Origin: Methanoregula sp.
GTDB taxonomy: Archaea; Halobacteriota; Methanomicrobia; Methanomicrobiales; Methanospirillaceae
Reading direction: 5' to 3'
Length of the DNA: 64,000 nucleotides
Assembly (NCBI GenBank): GCA_026394605.1
Contig: JAPKXY010000040.1
Location: 1-64,000, forward strand
This document shows, piece after piece, positions 7,362 to 15,482 of the stretch; the stretch's first letter is position 1, and each line of letters starts with the position of its first letter. The notes under the pieces are model-generated. The model ran no database searches. It saw only the letters and a program-made list of their open reading frames with translations, and was not told the DNA's origin. The translations under genes and the position numbers were made by a program.

Positions 7362-7650
7362 ATGAAGGTTCCTGGGCATTTCGTTGCCTATCTCCTGCTG
7401 GCCACGCTCGTTCTCCTTCTTCGCATTGCTCTCGGTGTCCTCCAGTCCTCAGGTACCCGGCCTGCTCCTGCCCCGTTCAATGCCAGTACGGTACGGGGGG
7501 AAGTACCAGTTCTCCGTCACGGTACAGGCTCCCCGCCTGCAGGGTGTTTTCCCCCGCGAGCGGGGACGACGGCCGGGCGTCATCATCCCCGGGCTGCTGG
7601 ACTTCCGGGACCGGGTGCCCGATTCCATGGGGCCAGGGGCACAGGAATAA
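7362..7650 (+). pseudogene. Chimeric pseudogene at the tandem-duplication joint
   Basis: The 5' part (7362 to about 7550) copies the start of the SpoIIM-like gene at 9674: MKVPGHFVAYLLLATLVLLL against MKGPEHFVHYFLLVTLVLLL, then, after a frameshift, RYGGKYQFSVTVQAPRLQGVFP against ERYVFHATVVVPRMTHVYP. From about 7570 it becomes a copy of the 3' end of the small membrane gene at 5047 (PGLLDFRDRVPDSMG against PGLLVIWDRVLDHMG), including the same terminator. It is therefore the scar of an unequal duplication and not a working gene. Confidence 0.8.
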
Positions 7651-7659
7651 GAACACAGG

Positions 7660-7687
7660 GCAGGGGATGAATTCCCCTGCTTTTTTA
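7660..7687. terminator. Terminator hairpin, duplicated copy
   Basis: GCAGGGG (7660-7666) pairs with CCCCTGC (7674-7680) and is followed by six T. It matches the hairpin at 5203-5223, and the flanking AAAAAACCGGCC-CAACACTGCTG is also shared. Confidence 0.7.
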
Positions 7688-7742
7688 TAAAAAACCGGCC
7701 ACAACACTGCTGCCGTTAAAAAAAATTATCCTGGTTCTTCCA

Positions 7743-9626
7743 TCAATACGGTATGCACATGCCCCAGATGCATACACCCCATACCTCCACGCACTGGTGC
7801 CCGCAGGCACCGCAGTTGACCTTATCGAACCAGATATCCACACAACCTATGCCATTACAGAATGTCCCCTCCGAACAGCCGGTCACGCACTGGCCGTTTT
7901 CGCAGATCTCGTTCTCAAAGCAGGTTCTGTCACAGGCACCGCAGTGCCGGGGATCCGTTGCAAGGTTCCTGCAGGAGCGGTCACACTGCGTCTGCCCCTG
8001 CGGGCAGGTGGAGACGCACTGGCCGTTGACGCAGATCGTGTTATAATTGCAGGGGGTATAACACGAACCGCAGAACGAGTTGTCATTATGGAGGTTGCGG
8101 CAGTCATGGTTCCCCATGCAGTCCTCGTATCCTGCCGGGCAGGTCGAGGTGCACTGGCCGTTTATGCACATCTGCCCGTCCCCGCAGGCATTCCCGCATG
8201 CCCCGCAGTTCTGCCGGTCACCGGTAGTATACTCGCATACCCCGCCACAGGTGGCATATCCGTACAGACAGCCCACGCAGTCACCAGATTCGCACATCTG
8301 CCCTTGCGGGCACTGGTTTTGGCAGGCACCGCAGTTTGCCTCATCACCATCCATGACATTCGTCACGCTCCCGGAGCAGATGACAAGGCAGTGCCCGTCA
8401 ACACAGGCGAGCCCGTTCTGGCAGGCATTCCCGCAGGTGCCGCAGTTGGCCGGGTCTGTATCTGGATTCACGCACTGCCCGTTGCACATCCTGTCTTTGT
8501 CAGTACCATGGCACACGCAGTACCCGTTACTGCAGATTGCATTAGCCGGGCAGGTGATCCCGCAGCCGCCACAGTTCAGCGTGTCATTTTCGGTCCGGAT
8601 ACACTGCCCGTTACAGAACGAGTCATCCCTGCTGCATGTGCACTGGTGGAGGTATTCTTCGCAGACCATGTATGGCCGGCAGGTATTGCCACAGGAACCA
8701 CAGTTCGTGGTTGTCCAGTCCGGCATACACATCCCTTCACAGACGATGAACGTGGGTGGGCACTGGTTCGGATTGGTCGGACCACCAACCACCTGAACGC
8801 AGGTGCTGTTCCTGCAGGCCTGGTCGATCCGGCAGTGCCTGCCGCACTGCCCGCAGTTGGCCCAGCTCGATGTCATATCGGCACAGATGCCATTGCAGCA
8901 TGACTGGTTGAGCTGGCATTGGAAGTTGCATGCACCGCAGTGGTTCCAGTTGTGGTCCATGTCGACACAGTTGCTTCCGCTGCAATAGGTGTAGTTCCCT
9001 GAGCAGCGAGGCTTGCATATTCCATTATTGCACCAATTATCTTCAGGGCATTGAATGCCGCAACCGCCGCAGTTGGAGTCCATTTCGTTGTAGTTCACAC
9101 AGTGCCCGTCGCAGCACATCCCGTACGGGCAGACGGTGCCGCACTGCCCGCAGTTGCTTTTGTCAGTCTTCGTGTTGACGCAGGACCCCCCGCACTGAAT
9201 ATTGGGGAAGACACAGAAAATCCGGCTGGTCTCAAAGGCGATGCTGGTGAGTGCCGGCATGACGGTGGGCCGGAGGGTGACGGAAAACGGTTGTGTCGTG
9301 ACAACATGCACGCCCTCCGGGGGTTGCTGGGGCGGGGCAGGGGGAGATGTCGTTTGGGTTGTCTGCGGTGCAAGCGTCGTTACCGGGAGTACCGCCACAA
9401 CCGGGGTCGTCGAAACATTCACCGGCGCTTTTGTCGCCACCTGCAGGGGGGCAAATCCGAGGAAAAACCCGTACCCCGCCACGGAATCACCATCAGTTGT
9501 CTGGCTGCCGCCCCCACCTGCCAGGCAGGGCGGAACGAGAAGAGCGCAGACCAGCAGGGCAGCTGCGATACCCTGGACAAGAGCAGGCTGAAAAGAAGCC
9601 TGGTGTCCGGTCGAGAACCTGTTCAT
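7743..9626 (-). CDS. Secreted cysteine-repeat protein B
   Basis: 627 residues, paralogous to protein A at 5320-7314. The first 37 residues are nearly the same (MNRFSTGHQA..QPALV..IA.ALLV.ALLV.PCLAGGGGSQTT), followed by a Thr/Pro/Val linker and then about ten cysteine units with the NCG.CG..C..G..C..G.C pattern. Both proteins end in the related motif W-GVCIWGxCxPY. The repeats have diverged far more than the signal peptide and flanking DNA, which suggests diversifying selection or repeat turnover in the exposed part. Likely secreted to the cell surface; ligand unknown. Confidence 0.85.
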   Translation of the reverse strand: MNRFSTGHQASFQPALVQGIAAALLVCALLVPPCLAGGGGSQTTDGDSVAGYGFFLGFAPLQVATKAPVNVSTTPVVAVLPVTTLAPQTTQTTSPPAPPQQPPEGVHVVTTQPFSVTLRPTVMPALTSIAFETSRIFCVFPNIQCGGSCVNTKTDKSNCGQCGTVCPYGMCCDGHCVNYNEMDSNCGGCGIQCPEDNWCNNGICKPRCSGNYTYCSGSNCVDMDHNWNHCGACNFQCQLNQSCCNGICADMTSSWANCGQCGRHCRIDQACRNSTCVQVVGGPTNPNQCPPTFIVCEGMCMPDWTTTNCGSCGNTCRPYMVCEEYLHQCTCSRDDSFCNGQCIRTENDTLNCGGCGITCPANAICSNGYCVCHGTDKDRMCNGQCVNPDTDPANCGTCGNACQNGLACVDGHCLVICSGSVTNVMDGDEANCGACQNQCPQGQMCESGDCVGCLYGYATCGGVCEYTTGDRQNCGACGNACGDGQMCINGQCTSTCPAGYEDCMGNHDCRNLHNDNSFCGSCYTPCNYNTICVNGQCVSTCPQGQTQCDRSCRNLATDPRHCGACDRTCFENEICENGQCVTGCSEGTFCNGIGCVDIWFDKVNCGACGHQCVEVWGVCIWGMCIPY

Positions 9627-9673
9627 GGACGAACCTATAATTGTAACCTGATAAATAGTATCGCAGGCTGGCT
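9627..9673. promoter_or_regulatory. Divergent promoter region, copy 2
   Basis: Same 47-base arrangement as 7315-7361, with CTATAATTGTAACCTGATAAATAGTATCGCAGG between the divergent starts of the cysteine-repeat protein and the SpoIIM-like gene. Confidence 0.55.
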
Positions 9674-10357
9674 ATGAAGGGTCCTGAGCATTTCGTACAC
9701 TATTTCCTGCTGGTCACACTCGTTCTCCTTCTCGGTATCGGCATCGTCGTCCTCAAGACCGTTGTGACGAGACCGGATCTGGCGCCGTACAATGCCCCGG
9801 AACTGAACGAGCGGTATGTGTTCCACGCAACTGTTGTGGTCCCGCGGATGACCCATGTCTACCCGCAGCTCCTGCTCAGCAACGCCGGTGTCGCGCTCTT
9901 TATCCTCATCGTCCCACTGTACTGGGCCTGGATATGGTGGTTCCGGCGCGATCTTCTTCCCTTGGTCCTTCTCCTCATGCAGGAGACTGTGTTCGTGCTG
10001 GTCGCAGCGCTCGGCCATACCTCGTTTATCAGGGCCTGGGCCTGGTACAAAACCCTGCCGCCCGGCGTTGTCACGACCCTGTAGTATCCCCATGGCATCC
10101 TGGAGATGCTGGCGTTCATCCTCGCCGGCACGTTTTCGCTCCTCTGCATCAGGGACCTTGGCGAGTACCTGTGCACTGCGGGAGGACTGCCCGCCCTTCA
10201 CCCCGGGGGGATCCCCCTGTTCATTGTCCGCGGGACGTGGCGCGCTTTTCTCGTGATCCTCGCCCTGCTTGCGGTTGCTGCGGCCATCGAGTGCTCTATG
10301 ACACCGCTCATGGTCAAATCTGCGTATGAAGCAGCGATAGCAGGCATGCAGGCATGA
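9674..10357 (+). CDS. SpoIIM/DUF95-like membrane protein with an in-frame TAG
   Basis: One frame of 227 codons interrupted by TAG at 10082-10084 (codon 137). Before it, the protein has a first helix (HYFLLVTLVLLLGIGIVVLK) and two more hydrophobic segments. Directly after it the frame continues YPHGILEMLAFILAGTFSLL, which carries the PHGxxE signature of the SpoIIM/DUF95 family, then two more helices to the TGA at 10355. The membrane topology is complete only if both halves are joined. It could be a pseudogene with an amber mutation, two separate polypeptides (restart at ATG 10106), readthrough, or pyrrolysine insertion. Pyrrolysine use is not known as a general trait of Methanomicrobiales. Confidence 0.7.
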
Positions 10358-10443
10358 CCTTCCGCATGAATCTTTTAAAAAAAAGTCTTATTGCAGGAAT
10401 CTGAAATGATTACATGATGAGCGGGAAGGAGCGTTAGTAACCC

Positions 10444-11001
10444 ATGAACAGGCGGCGGTTCCGGGCAGATGACCCGGAGAGGAAAGAGTGGCAGGACCCG
10501 GAAAAAATCTTCTCGTCCATCGGGCTTGAAAAAGGGATGATTTTTGTCGACCTCGGCTGTGGCGAGGGGTACTTTGCGCTTCCCGCCGCCCGGAGAGCAG
10601 GGCCGGGCGGGAAGGTTTTTGCCGTGGATATCAACGCCGAGGCTGTCGCACAACTCAGGGAGCAGGCACAGATTGAAGGATTAAGCAACCTGTCTGCAGA
10701 GGTAAAAGAAGCGGAAGCCACCGTCGCCTGCGAAGGGTGTGCCGATATCGTGTTCTTCGGGATCGACCTTCACGATTTTGCGGATCCAAAAAAAGTGATC
10801 CGGAACGCAAAAACGATGCTCAAGCCTACCGGCCGGCTCGTCGACCTTGACTGGAAGGACAAACCGATGGATTTTGGCCCGCCGAAAGAAAAACGGTTCT
10901 CTATTGAAAAAGCGCGGAGCCTGATAGAGTCTGCCGGGTTCAGGATATTGTCGGTCCGGGACGCCGGGCCGTACCACTACCTGATCATCGCCGGGCACTG
11001 A
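10444..11001 (+). CDS. Class I SAM-dependent methyltransferase
   Basis: 185 residues. SAM-binding motif I is clear at residues 34-45 (FVDLGCGEGYFA), the acidic motif II follows at VFAVDIN (about 60-66), and the post-motif GCADIVFFGIDLHDF stands near 97-111. This is the UbiE/ArsM-like small methyltransferase architecture, but the substrate cannot be deduced. The Rossmann core is complete and the length is normal for a minimal enzyme. It stands alone, with an AT-rich stretch upstream (10370-10390) that could hold its promoter. Confidence 0.82.
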   Translation: MNRRRFRADDPERKEWQDPEKIFSSIGLEKGMIFVDLGCGEGYFALPAARRAGPGGKVFAVDINAEAVAQLREQAQIEGLSNLSAEVKEAEATVACEGCADIVFFGIDLHDFADPKKVIRNAKTMLKPTGRLVDLDWKDKPMDFGPPKEKRFSIEKARSLIESAGFRILSVRDAGPYHYLIIAGH

Positions 11002-11249
11002 CAACCTGTTTTCGGCTAATCCTGTCCCCGGCGCCGGATCCCTATCCCAATCTTTATTGTCTCCTTAGAGTATCCCCTTGTGATACGACAGCGGTCCGCT
11101 GAAACCATCGATCTCATGTGATGGTTCAGATCCGTTTTTTCACACGGCATACCACCAGCGATGGGGATAACAACAATGAATACAACGGATTATATGAGTG
11201 TTTCTGTTTTGGGATCAGGTGGCGGGAAAAAAAGGGAAAGGAGACCTGC
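11002..11249. repeat. Remnant copy of the metallopeptidase gene 5' region
   Basis: Bases about 11130-11250 repeat bases about 13840-13960 in the same orientation: TTTTTTCACACGGCATACCACCAGC, then GGGGATAAC, AATGAATA, GGxTTATATG, TGTTTCT and GGGAAA in order. On the minus strand this is the leader, TATA box (ATATAA) and first codons (GTG AAA AAA) of the M64-like gene, after which the frame stops. It indicates that a second copy of the operon once stood downstream. Confidence 0.7.
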
Positions 11250-11810
11250 CTACACAGTACCGCCGCGTTTCCGGCGCATCAGGAACAGGAAGATCCCGGC
11301 ACCGGCAATCACAAGGACAATAACGAGGACTGCACCATACAGGAGCGACGAGGGTATGGCAGTCCCGCAGTCAGGGTCGTCCCTGTGGGATGAGCAGAAT
11401 CCCGCGACTGCCCCGGAGATATCTGCCGAGGCAAGTTTTGCGCGGGTGGCACCGTCATAGAGGTCGACACGCTGCCCACCGGCATCAAACGGCAGGATCA
11501 CGGTAAACTCGACATCATCTGCAAGGGCAGCCCCGGTGTCAGAGTATATGATCCGCGGGTCCTCGATGCCATACGACCCGATCACGGCACTGTTCTTTCC
11601 GACAAGGTCGGCAAGCATGTCCGTATTCGCGATATTGTCCGGCGGGTAGCCGTAGACAACCCGTGAACCGACCGGCGTTACCGTCCCGTCCCTGTAATGC
11701 AGGGTAACAATGACTGCCTTTGTCGTATCATTCATTGCCGGTTCCGCTGCAACCGGTATGCACAGGGCACTGGTCAGAACCAGCGCCAGCAGAAGGACTT
11801 GTATTTTCAT
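11250..11810 (-). CDS. Secreted protein with C-terminal membrane anchor
   Basis: About 186 residues from ATG 11810, which is chosen because MKIQVLLLALVLTSALCIPV is a clean signal peptide and a GGTGATC ribosome-binding site stands just upstream. The exposed domain (about residues 24-145) is a mixed-strand region of unknown family. It ends in a transmembrane segment (YGAVLVIVLVIAGAGIFLFL) and a basic stop-transfer RRKRGG. It starts 13 bases after the metallopeptidase stop codon, so the two are one operon and may act together at the cell surface. Confidence 0.7.
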   Translation of the reverse strand: MKIQVLLLALVLTSALCIPVAAEPAMNDTTKAVIVTLHYRDGTVTPVGSRVVYGYPPDNIANTDMLADLVGKNSAVIGSYGIEDPRIIYSDTGAALADDVEFTVILPFDAGGQRVDLYDGATRAKLASADISGAVAGFCSSHRDDPDCGTAIPSSLLYGAVLVIVLVIAGAGIFLFLMRRKRGGTV

Positions 11811-11823
11811 TGCGATCACCACG

Positions 11824-13848
11824 TTACGGGTACTGGCTGAAGACATCGTTCACCCTCCGTTCACATGCCTCCTCAAACTGGCACATCGGGTCCCCGGGGC
11901 CACAGCTCGCCAGTATCGCCCGGTCGCAGGACTGCGAGCATGCCATGATGCAGTGGGGGGGATCGATGTCCCAGAAACCCGTCCCGCAGTTCCCGCTCCC
12001 TGCCGGGCAGAAATTATCACAGTCGTCCGGGTCCCAGCCCATGGCGTTTGCATCATTCCGGCAGTTGTTCCTGCTGGACCAGATGTTGGGATTGGGATCA
12101 TTCTGTCTGTAGCCGCTGTCACAGCAGTATTCATCCTTGACCCCAAACAGGGAATGCCCGCTCTCATGGACAAACGTGCGGTAGCTCGTGGGCTCCGAGG
12201 TGAAGACCCGTCTCCCGCACCTCTGGCCTGCCCAGTCGCGGAAGCCGGTCACGTGCACAACCGCGATTGAATCCGCAAAGGTCGTCGCGTCCTGGAACGA
12301 CTCGCAGGAGTCCAGCGGGGGCGTAAATAGGGCACCATCATCAAAGCCCGTGACATCCGCCTCGTCATTCAGGTAATAGAAGTTGAACTTGGTGCGGTTC
12401 TGCTCAACCGCCGTGTTCCGTAAATACCCGTTGATGATCGTGTCCTGCACATCCCGGCTGAGCCGGGCCATGTCCCCGCCATAGTCAATGTCGGGAATGA
12501 ACACGACATCGATCTTGTCGTCGGGTCTGCCGGCGATGCGCAGGGGGATCACGTGCTCCCCGCACCAGGTGCACGGGGTGCAGGCCGGGCAGTACGCACC
12601 CCCACAGTCGATCTGCTGCTCGTCGCGGTTCATGAGGTTGTCATCACAGGAGCCGAACCACACGGTGGCAGATCCCCACCGCTCGTTGCCCCCCGGGTCA
12701 CAGACGCGTGCCCTGATATCGATCCGTGCGAGGCCGTTCATGGAAACCGAAACAGAATCCGACCATGATGACGGCACATCCCCGGCCTTACGCACCGGCT
12801 TAGGTTCGGGCGTCAGCGCCGGTGAAGAGGACGGAGGCCGGGTGCCGTCGGTTTTGAAAAACTCGAGCGTTGCGGTCATGCTGGCAATGGAGACGTCATC
12901 CTGCCCCCGGATCGTCACCCGGATATCCTCGTCGATCCGCGGCAGGGGCGGCGTTGACAAAATTTCCACTTCCGGGACATGAGAGTCCTGGGGGACATAG
13001 GTGAAATCCCAGCCGGTCTGGTCCACGTCGTCCATGCTGACCTCGGTCCCCCGTAACGGGGTAAATGTGCCGGTCCACGGGCAGACACCGGCAACGGGCT
13101 GGTAGACCGGGACGACCTCGACTACCCCGTTACAGGATGCGATGCCCGTGTAGGTGTAATGGGAGACAAGGTCGCCGGCCATGACCGGCGATACGCTCAC
13201 GTAAGCCGGTGGAACGCCGGCAGGGGTGAACCTCACCTTCAGGCTGCTGGTATTTTTGTAAAACCCAAAGATGTCGCCGGAGATCATGCAGCGACGGCTT
13301 GCCGTCACGGCGATTCCCGGCGCGGTCATAGCCAGGGTGATCACTGGCGCGGTGACTCCCGGCGCGGTGACAGCCAGGGTCACCGGCAGCATGACCGGGG
13401 TCGGCAGGGCCGGGGTTGTTACGGTTTTTTCATAGCAGTACTTCTCGTTTTTCATCGTATCGTACGCGCAGAGGGTCTGCTTACCGGCACAGAGGGCATA
13501 CCCCTGCTGCTTTCCCTCTTCCGGGGTGTAGCAGCTGCACCCGGACGGGCAGGTCACCGGTACCGGTGCCGTGGGAACCATGGGCGTGACGAACGGCTTT
13601 GTCGTGGTCAGGAAAGGGACGGTCGTTACGGTTTTTTCATAGCAGTACTTCTCGTTTTTCATCGCATCGTACCCGCAGATTGCCTGCTTCCCGTTACAGT
13701 AGCCGGTATAGCCGAGCTTCTTGGCCTCGGCAGGGAGCAGGCAGGAGCAGTCTGAGGGACAGGTAACCGTTGCGGCAAGAACGGACGGTACAAGGAACGA
13801 TACAAGGAGAACACAGTAGATACAGGTCAGGATCAGGTGTTTTTTCAC
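11824..13848 (-). CDS. Secreted M64-like zinc metallopeptidase
   Basis: About 674 residues from GTG 13848 (preceded by GGTGGT; an earlier GTG at 13866 would spoil the signal peptide). The signal is VKKHLILTCIYCVLLVSFLV. Two copies of a small cysteine domain follow (CPSDCSCLLPAEAKKLGYTG and CPSGCSCYTPEEGKQQGYAL, each closing with KNEKYCYEKTVTT), then Thr/Pro/Val linkers and an Ig-like region. The catalytic part holds FVHESGHSLFGVKDEY near residue 559-574: HExxH with a following DEY, as in IgA-peptidase M64 enzymes. The C-terminus is cysteine-rich. Likely an extracellular protease or adhesin-processing enzyme; substrate unknown. Confidence 0.8.
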   Translation of the reverse strand: MKKHLILTCIYCVLLVSFLVPSVLAATVTCPSDCSCLLPAEAKKLGYTGYCNGKQAICGYDAMKNEKYCYEKTVTTVPFLTTTKPFVTPMVPTAPVPVTCPSGCSCYTPEEGKQQGYALCAGKQTLCAYDTMKNEKYCYEKTVTTPALPTPVMLPVTLAVTAPGVTAPVITLAMTAPGIAVTASRRCMISGDIFGFYKNTSSLKVRFTPAGVPPAYVSVSPVMAGDLVSHYTYTGIASCNGVVEVVPVYQPVAGVCPWTGTFTPLRGTEVSMDDVDQTGWDFTYVPQDSHVPEVEILSTPPLPRIDEDIRVTIRGQDDVSIASMTATLEFFKTDGTRPPSSSPALTPEPKPVRKAGDVPSSWSDSVSVSMNGLARIDIRARVCDPGGNERWGSATVWFGSCDDNLMNRDEQQIDCGGAYCPACTPCTWCGEHVIPLRIAGRPDDKIDVVFIPDIDYGGDMARLSRDVQDTIINGYLRNTAVEQNRTKFNFYYLNDEADVTGFDDGALFTPPLDSCESFQDATTFADSIAVVHVTGFRDWAGQRCGRRVFTSEPTSYRTFVHESGHSLFGVKDEYCCDSGYRQNDPNPNIWSSRNNCRNDANAMGWDPDDCDNFCPAGSGNCGTGFWDIDPPHCIMACSQSCDRAILASCGPGDPMCQFEEACERRVNDVFSQYP

Positions 13849-14014
13849 ACGGCATACCACCAGCACTGGGGATAACAGGAATGAATAAGACGGGTTATAT
13901 GTATGTTTCTATTTCTGGTTCCGGGGAGGGGTGAAAAGGGAAAAATGAAGGTGGACCTGTTCTTCTGCAGGCAACGGTGGCGTTGCATTCTGGTGTTTTT
14001 GATAAAAAATCCAG

Positions 14015-14060
14015 TATAAACACATATATCATCCGTGCGTGATGGGAGAGTGTGTGAATC
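14015..14060 (+). promoter_or_regulatory. Promoter of the nitrogenase-like operon
   Basis: An AT-rich stretch with ACACATATATCAT (about 14018-14030) forms a plausible TATA box about 30 bases before the ATG at 14061. GATGGGAGAG gives a weak ribosome-binding site. I see no clear palindrome of the NrpR type (GGAA-N6-TTCC), so classic nitrogen control is not supported. Confidence 0.45.
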
Positions 14061-15482
14061 ATGAAGAACGATTCCATCGTATTTCACGGTAACCTCCAAC
14101 AGTTACTGGCGAACGTGGAGACGGGCGAGATGATCCCCAAACTTCAGGCCTCGCACGCTCCCATGTGCAAATTTTTCACTGCATACTACGTCATCAGCGG
14201 CATCCGCCATGTTGTCCCCCTGGTGCACGGCCCGACCGGGTGCCCGTTATATATGTCTGACTTTGTCAGGACACGGGAGTGCTGCGAGATACGCGGTGTC
14301 CCACTCGAACCTACTGCCTGCACCGCCCTTGATGAAAGTCACGTCATCTACGGCGGTGAGGGAAAACTTTTGGAAGCAGTTAAGGAAGCATACGCAAAGT
14401 ATCACCCCGACCTCATCGTCATCCTCTCCTGCTGCTGTTCCGGGATCATCGGCGATGATGTCGAAAGCATTGCCCGCGAGGCAGAGAAGCTGGTTGGCTG
14501 CCGGGTGCTGGCGCTCAGGAGCGAGGGCTTTGGCGGCGACTTCCGGAGCGGCTATGAGGATGCGTTCCGGCTCATCCTGGACCTGATGGAGCCCCCAAAA
14601 AAGACAATGAAAGGGACGATCAACATCCTCGGGGCCCGCTGGGGCCCTACCCCCACGGAGTTCAACTGGGACATGGACGAGATCGAACGGCTCCTTGGAA
14701 ACGTCGGCATTAAGATCAACGCCATAATCGCAGGAGGATGCACCGTCGAGCAGATTACCCGTGCACGGGAGGTCGAACTGAATGCCTCGTGGTGCTATGA
14801 CTGGGGGCAGAAGCTGGGCGACCTGATGCAGGAACGGTACGGCATCCCCTACAGCAGGACCGGGCAGCCCTACGGGCCTGAGGCCACAAAGGAATGGATC
14901 CTTGGGGTAGCCACGCCTCTTGGCATGGAGAAAAAAGCGCTCGCGGTGATCGGGCGGGAGATGCGGGATGTGGAGCCGGACCTTGCCTACTTAAAAAAGG
15001 CCCTTTCAGGGAAGACGGCAATCATTGAAATATCAGAATTTCCCGGACCGATCCGGGCCCTCTCGCTGGCCCGGATGGCGGAGGAGTTTGGTGCCCACCC
15101 GGTCGTCATCAACGTCCATCCCTACACGATCAAGGAAAGGATGCCCAGCATCAAATTCCTGGTAGAGACCGGTGTCAACCCGGAGATCATCTTGACAAAA
15201 GGACTCTTCAAGCTGGGGAGCTTCCGCTCGTCAAAAGAGACCGAGGATGAGCTGGAGGAAATTGTCCGGACGTATGATGACGCCATCTTCTTTGGAAACG
15301 CCGGACGGTTCCCTCCCTGCCCGGTGGTGAACTTAACACTCATGAACCCGGTGTTCCAGCCCCAGTACGGCTTCCGGGGAATTACAAACATCGCTGCCCT
15401 GGTCAGGCAGGCACTGGAGAACAAAGACCTCCCGCGCTCGCGGTTGTTTAAGGGGATGCTCTATGGGACAAGGACGAAGTAA
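14061..15482 (+). CDS. NifD-like subunit of an uncharacterised nitrogenase-like reductase
   Basis: 473 residues of the oxidoreductase/nitrogenase component 1 family. P-cluster-type cysteines are visible as HAPMC (Cys36), GPTGC (Cys61) and the CCCSGIIGDD motif (Cys124-126), matching NifD Cys62, Cys88 and Cys154. LNASWCYDWGQ puts Cys245 where NifD has the FeMo-cofactor ligand Cys275. At the expected position of the second ligand (NifD His442) the sequence reads LMNPVFQPQYGFRG with no histidine. The product should be a catalytic subunit that binds an [8Fe] or simpler cluster and an unknown substrate or cofactor. It overlaps the NifK-like gene by 20 bases. It is unlikely to be CfbD, because that enzyme has no NifK partner. 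Confidence 0.85.
   Translation: MKNDSIVFHGNLQQLLANVETGEMIPKLQASHAPMCKFFTAYYVISGIRHVVPLVHGPTGCPLYMSDFVRTRECCEIRGVPLEPTACTALDESHVIYGGEGKLLEAVKEAYAKYHPDLIVILSCCCSGIIGDDVESIAREAEKLVGCRVLALRSEGFGGDFRSGYEDAFRLILDLMEPPKKTMKGTINILGARWGPTPTEFNWDMDEIERLLGNVGIKINAIIAGGCTVEQITRAREVELNASWCYDWGQKLGDLMQERYGIPYSRTGQPYGPEATKEWILGVATPLGMEKKALAVIGREMRDVEPDLAYLKKALSGKTAIIEISEFPGPIRALSLARMAEEFGAHPVVINVHPYTIKERMPSIKFLVETGVNPEIILTKGLFKLGSFRSSKETEDELEEIVRTYDDAIFFGNAGRFPPCPVVNLTLMNPVFQPQYGFRGITNIAALVRQALENKDLPRSRLFKGMLYGTRTK

Noticed and set aside
7797-8903. 368-codon plus-strand frame
   Set aside because: Antisense of the cysteine-repeat gene; its Ala/Pro/Val-rich sequence is produced by the reverse complement of the repeats.
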